Source: Vicia villosa
Taxonomy: Eukaryota; Streptophyta; Magnoliopsida; Fabales; Fabaceae
NCBI RefSeq assembly: GCF_029867415.1
Contig: NC_081184.1
Span: forward strand, 71,608,116-71,672,115
Reading direction: 5' to 3'
Length of the DNA stretch: 64,000 nucleotides
The translations under genes were made by a program, and so were the position numbers. This document shows, in pieces, positions 1 through 11,322 of the stretch. Numbering within the stretch: position 1 is the stretch's first letter; the number at the start of each line of letters is the position of its first letter. The notes beneath the pieces were generated by a model that made no database searches, had not been told where the DNA came from, and saw only the letters and a list, made by a program, of their open reading frames with translations.

Positions 1-3000
1 GGGGCATCGCAACTAATGACAATGATTAATTGTGCTTACTTTTTGAAAGAAAATGCCAACAGAGGCTAAATATAGTTTTTAAAGAAGATTTTAAAAAGGA
101 TTTCAAACATAAGAAGTTTTTTAGAAAAAGAGAGGAGACTTTGAAAATTTAAGAAGTGGGAGGAGATGAAGAGGCTATCCTAGTGCGAGAAAATAAAAGT
201 TTAGGGAAAAACGATCTGACCAAAATAAGAAGTCGACACTTGACACATTGAGTCAAGGAAGAATTCCCATCCTTTGGACTACCCACACAAAACCAAAATT
301 ACCACTTAGGGACCAAAATGAACTTGCAAATCTTCGAAGAATCACATAAGTTTCTGACAGAAATCGGACAGAGTAACGGTTGCAAATGGGCGAAATCCTT
401 ATCTTAGTGCTTTGGAATTAACCTTCAAAGACTTTTCGAGGAGATACCTACACACATCACAACAGCAATCCAACCAGACAAAATAACAAGCAAGATAATA
501 GTCAAATAATGATACACAGTCCATTGGTCCTTAAGTGTTTTTTAGGTTTCATCTTGTTTATTAATGTTTTAGCATAAGAGTAAAGTATAGTCCAAGTGGA
601 CAAAAGAAAAATAGCGGAGAATAAATATGACGTCCAAATGGACAAAATAAAAATAGCAGAAAGTAAATATGATGATATGATGAGTATAAGAGCGGTAAAT
701 ATAAAGGACAATATAATAAAAATGCGGAAATTAAAATTAGTCGTTAGTTGTTAAAGATAACCATCTTGAAACTTGTCAAGTATGTTATCAAAGTTAGTAA
801 ATAAAGATTAATAATGGAGGAAGGATGAATTCGGATTTGAATCAACCACATACAACTTCCTTTTCATTTTTAATCTTTTATCGATTCGGGACAAAGAAAA
901 AAGAAGGATAGATGAAGAAGAAAGAACAAAAATAAAATAAGAAACTAATATATAAAAAGAAAACACAAGGTAAAAAACAAAAAAAAAAAAATAATAAGAC
1001 ATATAATGATAATGGAGGAAGGATGAATTCGGACTCAAGTCAACCACATACGACTTCCTCTCATTTTGCTCTTTGATCGATTCGGGACAAAGAAAGAAAA
1101 AGAAAGATAGATGAAGAAAAAGAGCAAAAATAACATAATAAGCTAATAATAAAAACAAGGTACAAAATAGTAAGACATATTTTTTGTGAATTTTTTTTCA
1201 TAATTTTTAGACTAAAAACAGAATTAATATAAAATTTCTAAAGTTAGAAACTAATTAAAATGAAAATAGCAATATAAAATAAAGCAGAATAAATTCCAGC
1301 CATCTGATCTAGTCAACTTCAACACAGCATTGACATCGGAAGGTCCAGATCAAAGTACATAATTAGTACAGTAGGCAAAATATAGAGAATCAACAAATTG
1401 TATCATCTTCTCAGGTGTGGACATGTGGCTCCGATGGCCACTTGTCACTCATCCAACAAACCGGCGCGCATCACAAGGAGAGGAAGAAAAGAAATTCAAA
1501 TTTTAGAACAACTTTTTCTTCTTACACAGTAAAACGTATCATCATTTTTCAAAGAAGAAGAAAAGTCAATAAAAGCTATACTTAAAGGTGCATTAAAGCC
1601 ATGTGTGTGTCAGGTTTTGAAAACAAAAGAAAAAGATTCTCTCTTACTATTATATTAATTTTCGGTACACACCAAAAGTAAAAGATAGAGGGAGCCATTA
1701 ATTGAAACCAAGAGAGGAAATAAAATCACATTATTTATTTTAAAAGAAGAAACAAAGAGAACTCTCTCCTCTCTTCTTATCTTTAACGGAAAAAAAACAA
1801 ATAGTAGAAAAACTCAAAACACAATCAAACTGTCAGTAGCATATGAAGAACAAAAAGGGTGGAGAAGATGAACACACGGCGGAATAGATGGAGGCTCACG
1901 GCGGCTCAGCCGAAGCTTCCCGGCGGCCGGAGACCATTTTTCCAGAATCGGAAATTTTTCACATCATCTCGCTCGGTTTCGTCCCGCGGTTACAAATCCG
2001 AAGTTAGTTTTACAAAAAAGTTAATCAAAATTAGTAGATCTACAAAGAAGTTTGAAAGTTCTAAACTTAAAATGTAGCACAATTAGTGCAAGAATCACGA
2101 AAGTAAAGAGGAATTCGGGTTCAGAAGATGGAAGGCAACCTTTTAGTGTCAAGAACTTAAAGAACGGCGGAGGTTAAGAGCTCCGGCGCGGTGGTTCAGT
2201 GTTTTCCGGCGAGGGAGTTTGAAGTTCCGGCGAGGATTTTTGAGCTCAGGTGATTTTTTGGTATTTGTTCTGATTTGTCAGTCTGAAAAGGTCTGAGCTA
2301 AAGGTCCCTTGTGTCAGTCTCAATCAATGCTTTTATAGAGTCAGAATTCTTGGGTTTATGCTGAGTTTCCTCTTCTGGGTTTTTTTTTGATTTGAAATCG
2401 GTTCCTCTTATCTTGCTAAGGCCCATACGAAAATCTCTTCTTCAATCCCCAGTTTTTTATTTGCAATGTTTTTTTTTTGCAGTTTCTGAAAAGAGCATTG
2501 GGCTCAAGTTGTGACAAACTTGGATCGGGAAGTTGTGGAAGTCCAATTTGGCTCTGCAACCTAAATCCGAAAATCATCAAGTTATTCCAATTTTATTTTT
2601 TTGCACTCGTGTTGCTTGGATGCTGGATGGGCCTGGATTTGTACTTTGGTGTATGAATGATTTTTGTTGAAATTATTAATTCTTCATTTTTCTCATTTTT
2701 TCATATGATGATGAGATGTGAATTTTTCTTGAAGGAGGAGGTGAACCCGATGCCAAACCATGAAGCTTAGAAGAAAATGGTAGACTTGTGAAGTTGTAAA
2801 CCAAGAGTTTTGCCATGAATTTGTTCTTTGAATCTTAGACCATAGGAAATCTCAAATTATGCTTCTTGTAGGATAAGAAACTTTGTAATTTGGTATAGGA
2901 ACCTTGAATCCATCTTGTATTTTTGAAGCTTTAACTTGAAGAAAATTGGATTCTTTGAATGGAATGAGGACTCTTGTTTTGAACCTTGTAATCCTTGAAG

Positions 3001-3562
3001 TATTTTGGAGTTGAAACTTGTATGTTGAAAGACATTGAATCGAAACCCTTACATTTTGAATGTAAACTTTGAATTCAAATCATGAATTAGATTGGTAGAG
3101 TTTCCTTACAATCTTCAAAGTATGGTAAAGAATATTGACCTCGCTTCAAGCAACAAAATAAATCTCTTTCCGTTTGATTTTGAATTTGTGAATCTCATTG
3201 AAAGAATATGAATGTCTTTAAATTTTCAAGCGACTTATGATTGAAGAAATCCATTCCAAACAACCCACTTTGCATACCTTTCTCAAACCTCAATTAGAAA
3301 CATCACCTGAACTTCTTGATCCTCTAACTCCATCTGATAAAGAAACAAAAGTAAACAAGACATATTTTTTTCGAATTTTGATTAATGGTTAGTGAAACAT
3401 AATAGAAATAAATAATAAAGAACGAACAAATAGGTGTTTGGTGATTCCCCTGAAGGTGAGCTAGAAAAGAAATAGGCACTAGAGAACCTCATAAATGATC
3501 TTGATGTGATTTAAGCAGAGCCTGAGATGCGGGATCTTAGGGTCAAAAATTGGGGTATGACA
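1..3562 (-). repeat. 3' LTR of the Ogre-like element (cut by window edge)
   Basis: It matches 12673-16235 essentially base for base. The differences I found by eye are two substitutions (near 1847 and 2300), a 3-bp poly(A) length difference near 985, a 1-bp indel near 1593 and a 1-bp T-run difference near 2380; these account exactly for the length difference of one base. Small open frames inside the LTR (808-1158 on minus, 1859-2077 on plus) occur in both copies but have no recognisable domain, and I do not call them genes. A GC-rich island lies near 1875-2240 in otherwise AT-rich sequence. Confidence 0.9.
2330..2338 (-). promoter_or_regulatory. TATA box of the Ogre-like LTR (3' copy)
   Basis: On the minus strand the sequence reads CTATAAAAG, about 1.22 kb into the LTR from its TGTCATACC start. 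That position would make U3 about 1.2 kb and leave an R/U5 of about 2.3 kb. The same motif is in the 5' LTR, where it would drive the genomic RNA. This is motif evidence only. Confidence 0.45.
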
Positions 3563-3579
3563 GATGCCCCTATTTAAGT
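3563..3579 (-). other. Polypurine tract next to the 3' LTR
   Basis: Immediately outside the 3' LTR the minus strand reads ACTTAAATAGGGGCATC and then enters the LTR at TGTCATACC. The purine stretch AAATAGGGG fits the primer site for plus-strand DNA synthesis. Its position fixes the orientation of the element as minus. Confidence 0.6.
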
Positions 3580-3856
3580 TTCTTCTATCCGGAGATATGA
3601 AGATTGAAATCTTCGTCTCGACGCGATTGAAGAGACTTAAATACAGAATACACAATTTTGACCCTAAGATGCCATGCAATGCTTATGATTATGAATGTAA
3701 TGCACATGACTTCCATGAGAGGGAAACAAGACACCACTAGGGAAAGAAAACAGATTCCGCTGGGGGAACGAGACTTTGCTGGGAAAAGAAATTTCACTGG
3801 GGAAAATATTTCACACCAGGAGGTTAAAGCATCATCTTCCACTAGAGATGAAAGAA

Positions 3857-4560
3857 TACACCAACTTTTACTGAAGGTGAACTACCGACTTTTACTGAAG
3901 GTAGGAAAGAATTTCAACATCCACTTTTTACTGGAAGATGTGGATACAAAAGAAAACACCGACTTTTACTGAAGGTGGACTACCAGCTTTTACTGAAGGT
4001 AGGAAGAGAAGACACCAACTCTTTACTGAAGGTGGACTACCAGCTTTTACTGAAGGTAGGAAGAGAAGACACCAACTCTTTACTGAAGGTGGACTATCAG
4101 CTTTTACTGAAGGTAGAAAAAGATCTTGACATCGACTTTTACTGGAAGATGTAGATACAAAGGCTTCTCTGAACACCAGCTTTTACTGAAGGTGCAGGAA
4201 TAGCATCATCTGAATACCGACTTTTACTGAAGGTACAGGAATTTTCATCTGAACATCAACTTTTACTGGAAGATGCAGGGAACTTCTTCTGAACATCAAC
4301 GTTTACTGAAGATGCAGGAATAGCATCACCTGAATACCGACTTTTACTGAAGGTACAGGAATTTTCATCTGAACATCAACTTTTACTGGAAGATGCAGGG
4401 AACTTCTTCTGAACATCAACGTTTACTGAAGATGCAGGAATAGCATCACCTGAATACCGACTTTTACTGAAGGTACAGGAATTTTCATCTGAACATCAAC
4501 TTTTACTGGAAGATGCAGGAAACTTCTTCTGAACATCAACGTTTACTGAAGATGCATGAA
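3857..4560. repeat. Tandem repeat array in the 3' untranslated part of the Ogre-like element
   Basis: The basic word is ACTTTTACTGAAGGT with variants such as ACTTTTACTGGAAGAT. Two higher-order arrays are visible. About 3960-4130 repeats with a 57-bp period (the TTTACT core falls at 3965, 4022 and 4079). About 4205-4560 repeats with an exact 120-bp period in nearly three copies, each holding several of the short words. The open frames that cross this region (for example 3928-4176) are by-products of the repetition. Tandem arrays in the 3' UTR of Ogre-type elements are known and can seed satellite DNA. Confidence 0.9.
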
Positions 4561-7500
4561 TTACCGCCTCAATAGTTGACGATAAGCTACCAACTCAATA
4601 GTTGAAGGTAGAAGAAGATGAATTACCGCCTCAATAGTTGACGATAAGCTGCTGAGAATAATAAGTTGCCGCTAAGAATAGGGATCAACTTCTTCTTTAA
4701 TCAAGGACGTGGCTTGAGAAAAGGAATTGGATGCAAACTGTCACTTCTGATGAAGGGACTTACCATTTGCCGAGCTTCTTCCATTAGGATGCAAATTGTC
4801 ACTTCTGATGAAGGGACTTGCCATTTGCTGAGCTTCTTCCACTTGGATCAAGAAGTTCATAAAGCCTGAGAGATTATCACTTGCTTTGAAAATAAGATTG
4901 ATATGTGAAGACATACAAACTTGCTCAAATAAAGAGGCTTTTTGTCAACCAAAACATGATGGGGATAACATAAGTTGCTCAAAGTCAAAACCTGCCCCTT
5001 GCTTTCAAGCACAAATTCCAACACTGATGGAAAATAAATATTTCAATATCTGATATCAATCATAAACAGATTCTCCATTGTTAAGGAAAACAAAATCCTC
5101 AAGAGGTGCAAAATAAATGCCTTCTTAATTTAGGTTTCTCATCCTAGAAAGTTTCCAACATAGTATTGTAAGAGACCAAAGTTCAACTCCAGGAACAAAA
5201 TGGATAGAAATGGTCAAACAAGACTCTACCCAACGAGGAATAAACTCAAATGGGGTTTAGTTCCATCCTGACAAATGTTGAGGAGGAACACTGAAGCAAA
5301 ATTCTTCCACGAGGAACAAACTCTGTGGGGAATTTAGAAAGGATAAACACTTTCTGCTTAAGGTAGACACTCTAATGGAAAGAGATCATGTATTTTGAGG
5401 AATCAAAGAGAATGGATCAAAACATTAAGAAATGCAAAATGGATATGAATATATTTTTCTTTTTAATCTTTTTTTATGCATGTTGTATGTATGAATGAAC
5501 GAATGAATGAATGAATGAATGTCATGTATATGCTGACAAAACAAACACAAAAATACTAGAAAGTGACAAGACAACACAGTACAACAGACACTTGTGGAAT
5601 ATCAATAATCTGGAGATATCAAGCAAATCCTTCTGAAGACCCATGATGGGACACAATTGTAGATAACACATACCACTTAGAGGAACAAAGTCATACTAGA
5701 AGGCTCGAGAGAAAGCTACTGACAGAGGAAAAGACCCAAAGTCGCACTTTAAACATCCACACATCCATGGAAGGAATAATAACATGAACTCCGCTGAGGG
5801 AAAACTTGTTGGAGTTACACACCAAGCAGACTCTTTAAGAACTATCAACCTCTGAGAGGAATTTACAGATCATCTTCAAAATGTTTGGACAACATATCTT
5901 TGCAATCTCTATTATGGGGAATCAGAGAAAATTTCCTTGGAGAAAATCACCATTCTGAACTTGCAGAGGAAATAAGAAGTTAACATCATAGCAAACAAGT
6001 TAACATGCAGGGGATTTTATTTCAAAATTCAACACAAGGTGAGAAAGAAAACCCAACAGTAAATTGTTGTCTTAAAACTTCTTGGTAGAGAATGACATAC
6101 TCTGGATTGATCATGGCAACGACCTTTGTGCTTCAAGCTAATGAGGTGATTAAGGTAACTTCTAATTCACAACTTGCCCCAGACTACATGGTCTATGAGA
6201 GGCATCTGCCTCAAAAAGGTTCATAGAGATCCTTGGCGTCATAAAGACTTGGAATAATCTTCCCCAGATTAACAGATTCTTGGAGAGATTTGTCAAATCT
6301 CGATGTAACTGCCCCAAATTGACTAAACTTGGCACATTCTTTTACTCGACATAGTCTTCAAGATTTGCCCCATAATGATAATCAAACTCGCAAAAGCATT
6401 ATACTGGGAAAATAACATGCCCCTGGCAATGTTTTAGTTTTCTACTGATGATCAGATGTAAACTTCCTGGATGTCAAACAAATGTTTACAAGCAGAAAAA
6501 TGTTTATTCTAAGAATGATAATTAAAATGCAACAATCATGTAAGTCTTGAAGTTTTATTAAAAAGATGTCACAAAACCTTGTGAATAAATCACTGGTTAA
6601 GGAAAGACATTGGTTTTTGTATGCATATGATACCAACACAAGTTCTCAGCATAACCGATAGGAGTCAGGAACGCTTTCTTGTTTTAAGCATGCTTTCGAA
6701 ATAAACCCTGCTTCAATTAGGACTTTTGAGGGTTGTAACGTGGCCTGGTTCACGGTTTTCAGAAAAAAAGATTTTTAGGCTCAAAGTTTATTTAGCCCAC
6801 CCCAACTTCGTGATGTTCTCCAGTCCTATGTTCAGTCAACTCAACATGAGTATTTATCTCTCAAAAGGATTTTGTGCTATTAAAGATCCAATGAAGCTTT
6901 CTTAGAGTAGCAGTCAGCCTTTTTGTCTTCGTTTTTGTATTCACACAGATTTGTTCATTGTTGAGGACTTTTTCCTTGTAGTCATTTCTTTTCATTTTTC
7001 TTTTATTTTCCCTAACTTTTGCCTGGACTGATTCTTTTGAATTGGTCGTCCAGCGGGATGCTCTAACTTTTGCCTAAGTCATTTATTTTCAATTTTCTGA
7101 CTTAGCGAGGTTTTTTTTCTTTCTTTTTTCACTTTTTTTCTCATTCTTTTGATTTAAACAAATCGTGTGATATTGACTTTGTCTTGACTTGTTGAAAGGG
7201 TTGTGACTGCCTCATTCCTTGGTGGATGGAGGATAACCATTGTGGTTTCACATTTTCCAGCCTTTCGATGCGTGGGGAATAACCATTGTGGTTTTCCATG
7301 ATCCAACCATTGATGTGGATATGACGTGATTGACACTTGGATGCATAATCCTTTTTGAAACATGAACACTCGGCCAAATCAACTGAACACTACCCTGCCC
7401 CAGGTTAAAAATTAGGGTTTTTCGTTTAGAAAAGAAACTCCTACTTCAAGGCTCAAAGGGGTTAACAAGGGATTATCTTCCTTATATCTCCGGTGTTTGG

Positions 7501-7877
7501 GAATTTGAAACAATGCCTGTACATCATCAACAGGGTCTTATTCAAAAGCATACAACCAAAAATTTTGCGTTTTCAGATCATCATCCTCCCTCCAATCTTT
7601 GCATAAGCAAGAGTTTGACAAAAGCAATAGGTATCATAATGCATAAAAACAAATAAACATGAGTGAAACGAATGGATTACTTCAAGACAAACATTATCAT
7701 TGTATTATCATTAACATTAAAAAATAATCAAGTTTCTACATGCAACAGTGCATTGAAAAACAAGAAATATTACAAATGAAAATCAGTAAGAATTCTAAAA
7801 ACTGAGAAGGCTCTCTCCATCTGGGTTTGTGTTGAAGGAAACATCTTTCAAACTTCAGGGCTGCCACTAATAGATCT
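4561..7877 (-). other. Non-coding 3' internal region of the Ogre-like element, where pro-pol would be expected
   Basis: This 3.3-kb stretch between the tandem array and the end of Gag has no long open frame on either strand, and I see no protease, RT or integrase motif. It contains a short direct repeat near 4561-4650 (CCTCAATAGTTGACGATAAG twice), a repeated block near 4725-4850 and a (GAAT)n microsatellite at about 5492-5520. Autonomous Ogre elements carry protease and polymerase downstream of Gag; here they are replaced or decayed. Because the LTRs are young, the region probably entered the genome in this state. Confidence 0.6.
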
Positions 7878-9548
7878 TCATTCATGCTTTGGCAAAGGAT
7901 TGTTTTGAACATTAGGGCCAATGTCTCGGAATGACAGCATACCAGAACGAACCAATCTTTGAACTTCAGCTTTTAGAGGCCAGCAATCCTCTAAACCATG
8001 CCCAGGGGCATTCTGATGAAAAGCACAAGTAGCATCGGCTTTGTACCACCAAGGGAGCTTCTCTGGAATAGGAGGCGGTGACCTTGTCTGAACCAAATTT
8101 TTCCGAATCAGCGCAGGGTACAATTCAGTGTAGGTCATAGGGATAGGATCATAATTAACTCGAGGATACGAATTTCGTCTTGCTGGCTGTTGATTAACAG
8201 GAGCCACAGGAATTGAATTCACGAAGGGGGTTACTGACGCCACTTGTTGAGGTTGATAACGAGCTCCCCTTCCAGATCGAATATTCCTTCCATGAGAAAC
8301 AACATTAGCATCTGATTCCTTCTTCTTTTGAAAAGATGAGCCATACCTTCTTGTATTGCCAGATGAACTTTCACCCTGAACCAAACGCCCTTCTCTCACA
8401 GCTTCTTCGAGTCTGACACCCATACCCACCATTTCAGTGAAATCTACAGGAGCGCTTGCAATCATCTTTTCATAGTAAAACGGGCTAAGAGTCTTCAAGA
8501 AAATCTTAGTCATCTCTTTCACTTCCATTGGAGGAATTACTTGGGCGGCTACCTCACGCCATCTCTGAGCATATTCCTTAAAAGATTCTTTTTCTTTCTG
8601 CATCATAGCTCTCAGTTGATCTCGATCAGGAGCCATGTCCACATTGTACTTGTATTGCTTAACAAACGCTTCAGCTAGGTCATTGAAAGTGCGGATATGG
8701 GTGCTATCAAGGCCCATATACCACTTGGAAGCAGCTCCAGTCAAACTATCTTGGAAATAATGGATCAATAGACGTTGATCGTCAGTGTGAGTGGACATCT
8801 TTCTTACGTACATCACCAAATGTGCCTGAGGACAGGAGTTTCCCTTATACTTCTCAAATTCAGGTAATTTGAACTTAGCAGGTACTTTCACATTAGGAAC
8901 AAGACAAAGATCATGCACATTCTTTCCAAACAACTCTTTCCCACTAAGGGCTTTCATCTCTTTCTGCAATTCTTCAAACTGATCTTGGAATCCATCCATT
9001 CTATCATAGATGCCAACACTCTCACTTGGTGCATCGTTATGATAAATGGGTTCGGGAACAAAAGGACCAGTGTGCACAACAGGACGTGTATTGACCATGA
9101 TAGGAGTCATGGGACGAGTCATTTCAGGAGCAGACAAATAGCCTTCAGGCATGCCCCAAGGATACCCTTTGGGCATGAGTTGTTGAGTAGCAGCAGCAGT
9201 CGGATTCACAGGAATTGTCGTAGAAACCATCTCAGAAATCACAGTAGTCTGACCTTGCGGCTGACCTTGAGCTTGAGAATTGGACGGAGGAGGGACCTGA
9301 TTCTGATTCTGAGCAGCCATTAGAGTCTCAACGAGAGCGGTGAGACGCTCCACTCCTGACCTCAAAGTAACAACTTCTTCACGTAGCTCTCTGTTCTCTT
9401 GCTCAAGTCCTTCCATCTTCTTTTTGCAGTTAGCTCGGGTGTTATACCGATGAGACAGCTTGATTCTGTATGAAGAAAACTGAATAAGGCTTCTGGAATA
9501 TTCTTGAAGGTAAGACCAAAAAAATGCATCATGATGCATGAAATGCAA
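7878..9548 (-). CDS. Gag protein of the Ogre-like element
   Basis: The open frame gives 556 residues. Around residues 40-75 is a leucine-rich coiled coil (MEGLEQENRELREEVVTL), followed by a proline/glutamine-rich linker. The retrotransposon Gag domain follows (residues about 195-370, with KFKLPEFEKYKG, YFQDSLTGAASKWY and FKEYAQRWREVAAQV). Near the C terminus is the zinc-knuckle-like stretch CAFHQNAPGHGLEDC. Gag forms the virus-like particle and binds the element's RNA. The frame ends with PLPKHE and a stop where autonomous relatives read on into protease. The first 45 residues may not be coding: a start at MEGLEQ (about 9416) or entry by splicing is possible. No internal stop interrupts it. 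Confidence 0.85.
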   Translation of the reverse strand: MHFMHHDAFFWSYLQEYSRSLIQFSSYRIKLSHRYNTRANCKKKMEGLEQENRELREEVVTLRSGVERLTALVETLMAAQNQNQVPPPSNSQAQGQPQGQTTVISEMVSTTIPVNPTAAATQQLMPKGYPWGMPEGYLSAPEMTRPMTPIMVNTRPVVHTGPFVPEPIYHNDAPSESVGIYDRMDGFQDQFEELQKEMKALSGKELFGKNVHDLCLVPNVKVPAKFKLPEFEKYKGNSCPQAHLVMYVRKMSTHTDDQRLLIHYFQDSLTGAASKWYMGLDSTHIRTFNDLAEAFVKQYKYNVDMAPDRDQLRAMMQKEKESFKEYAQRWREVAAQVIPPMEVKEMTKIFLKTLSPFYYEKMIASAPVDFTEMVGMGVRLEEAVREGRLVQGESSSGNTRRYGSSFQKKKESDANVVSHGRNIRSGRGARYQPQQVASVTPFVNSIPVAPVNQQPARRNSYPRVNYDPIPMTYTELYPALIRKNLVQTRSPPPIPEKLPWWYKADATCAFHQNAPGHGLEDCWPLKAEVQRLVRSGMLSFRDIGPNVQNNPLPKHE

Positions 9549-9744
9549 TGCAAATGGTTTATATTTTTCTTAATTTCCAAGGAACTTTAAGACATTAATT
9601 GTAAACATCACAAAGATACAATATTCAAAATATAACTGAAAATACTCTCTTTTTATTAATCACGAAAAGGATTACAAAAGTTCGAAGTACAAAGCTTTAA
9701 AGAATCCTAAACACTAAAAGAGAGATAACAGAGAAAGCTAAAAA

Positions 9745-11322
9745 CTATGGGTCCAAAGGCGCCACTCCTGATGAAGAACCAACTCCCCTCTGCAACTTCC
9801 TACGAAGCTTCTCTAACTCATCTTCATAAAAAGCCTTCATGTGAGTCTTCTCGACCATTATCTTGTCAACAACTGCCTTCCATGAAACCGAATCTTCTTG
9901 ACCAACAGGAACTATCGGAACACTAGTAGCAAGTAAATCCCTTTGTTGTCTCTTTCTCTTCTCACCATGTTGTTGAAGTAGCACTTTCTGACGACGAATC
10001 TGATCATCCTTTTCCATCAACCAACCATCTTGAAGATAAAGCATATCATCCTTCTCTTTCAACTGTTTCTTCAACTCTTCCTTCTCAATCTCTGAAGCAT
10101 GAAACTTTTTCTCCCAAGTATCCCTTTCCAACTTCATCCTAGCCATGAGCTCTCGGTACTCCTCCCTATTCTCGATGGGAATAGTGGAAGAAGATGGTGG
10201 AGCAACAGGTAAAGAGGGCTCCTCGAGTAAATAAGGCATCTGAAGAGCATGAGCTCTAGCTTGAACCCAATCAGTGTATTCCTTGAGAGTAATGCTTTGT
10301 TTCTTTCCCAAATCTCTCTTCCTATCAATATGGTGCCAAGCACGCACAAACCGATTCCTCATATCCGTATCTCCATTATGATAAAAAATTCCTGACACAA
10401 GAATACCAGCAGGTCGCTCCTTCATGGGGTAGCCAAATTGACGCCTTGCAAGAATAGGGTTGTAGGTGATTCCTCCTTGTATGCCAAGAAGAGGTACATT
10501 GGAGAACTCCCCACAACTATCAATAATCTCACCGGTGTCATAAGCAGGATTGTACCAAATAATGTTACCATTTGTGAGAGGCATAATCTTTTGAGACCAT
10601 CGAAGACCATCAGGATTGTTTAAGAAACTCCTAGTTTGAGGTAAGTGCGAAATAAACCACTTATAGAGCAAAGGAGTGCAACAGTTGATAAGTCCACCTT
10701 TCTTATCAACCCTATGGTGAATGGAATGATAAGTATCCCCAAGCAAAGTAGGCACAGGATTTCCAATCATGAATATCCGAATAGCATTAACATCGACAAA
10801 GTTGTCAATATTAGGAAAGAGTATCAAACCATAGATAAGCAAAGCCAAGAAAATCTCAAAAGCGATCATACTTCCCTTACTAGCCAACATAGAAGCCTTC
10901 CCAATCAAAAACTTAGAAGTCAACCCCCAAATTCCTCCCTTCTTGGTTATGTTTGCTTTTACATCTGATATTTTCAAGCGAAGAAGTTCCGCTATCTCAT
11001 CCACCTCAAGATCCTTCTCTAGACCACTAAATGGTATATCATTCGTAACCGGCAAACCAATCCAATACGAATACTCCTCCAAAGTGGGCATAAGCTGATA
11101 ATCAGGAAATGTGAAACAATGATACATCGGGTCATAAAACTGCACAAGAGTCTCAAGAATCCCTTTCTCCACTTTGGTATTCAACATAGATATCAATTTT
11201 CCGTATCGGTTTCTGAAATTGTCAAGATTAGGAACCAAAGACACTAACTCTTTCAACTCTTTCAACTCTTTCTCACCAAGATTCCTGAAAGTGTACTTCT
11301 TAATACTCCTCTTTTGATCCAT
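9745..11322 (-). CDS. ORF1 protein of the Ogre-like element (plant-mobile-domain-like)
   Basis: The intact frame gives 525 residues and lies upstream of Gag in element sense, the position of the extra ORF1 of Ogre elements. Residues about 1-330 carry a helical domain with FPDYQLMPTLEEYSYWIGLP and PTLLGDTYHSIHHR, which I recognise as the legume plant-mobile-domain-like (DUF7745-type) fold. Residues about 385-515 are charged and form a long predicted coiled coil. The biochemical role of ORF1 is unknown. That it stays open in an element lacking polymerase suggests either selection on it or simply youth. A 196-bp gap separates it from Gag. Confidence 0.8.
   Translation of the reverse strand: MDQKRSIKKYTFRNLGEKELKELKELVSLVPNLDNFRNRYGKLISMLNTKVEKGILETLVQFYDPMYHCFTFPDYQLMPTLEEYSYWIGLPVTNDIPFSGLEKDLEVDEIAELLRLKISDVKANITKKGGIWGLTSKFLIGKASMLASKGSMIAFEIFLALLIYGLILFPNIDNFVDVNAIRIFMIGNPVPTLLGDTYHSIHHRVDKKGGLINCCTPLLYKWFISHLPQTRSFLNNPDGLRWSQKIMPLTNGNIIWYNPAYDTGEIIDSCGEFSNVPLLGIQGGITYNPILARRQFGYPMKERPAGILVSGIFYHNGDTDMRNRFVRAWHHIDRKRDLGKKQSITLKEYTDWVQARAHALQMPYLLEEPSLPVAPPSSSTIPIENREEYRELMARMKLERDTWEKKFHASEIEKEELKKQLKEKDDMLYLQDGWLMEKDDQIRRQKVLLQQHGEKRKRQQRDLLATSVPIVPVGQEDSVSWKAVVDKIMVEKTHMKAFYEDELEKLRRKLQRGVGSSSGVAPLDP

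Noticed and set aside
808..1158. Phenylalanine-rich open frame on the minus strand, repeated at 13480-13833
   Set aside because: It translates an A/T-rich LTR stretch with two copies of one local repeat; composition, not a protein.
1859..2077. 72-codon open frame on the plus strand, repeated at 14533-14751
   Set aside because: It is the same LTR sequence twice, runs against the direction of the element and shows no domain.
3857..4560. Regularly spaced repeats resembling a CRISPR array
   Set aside because: The intervals are themselves repeats, units are contiguous with 57-bp and 120-bp periods, and the context is a plant retrotransposon.
8913..9323. 136-codon plus-strand frame opposite Gag
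   Set aside because: It lies antisense to a well-supported Gag domain and has no recognisable motif.
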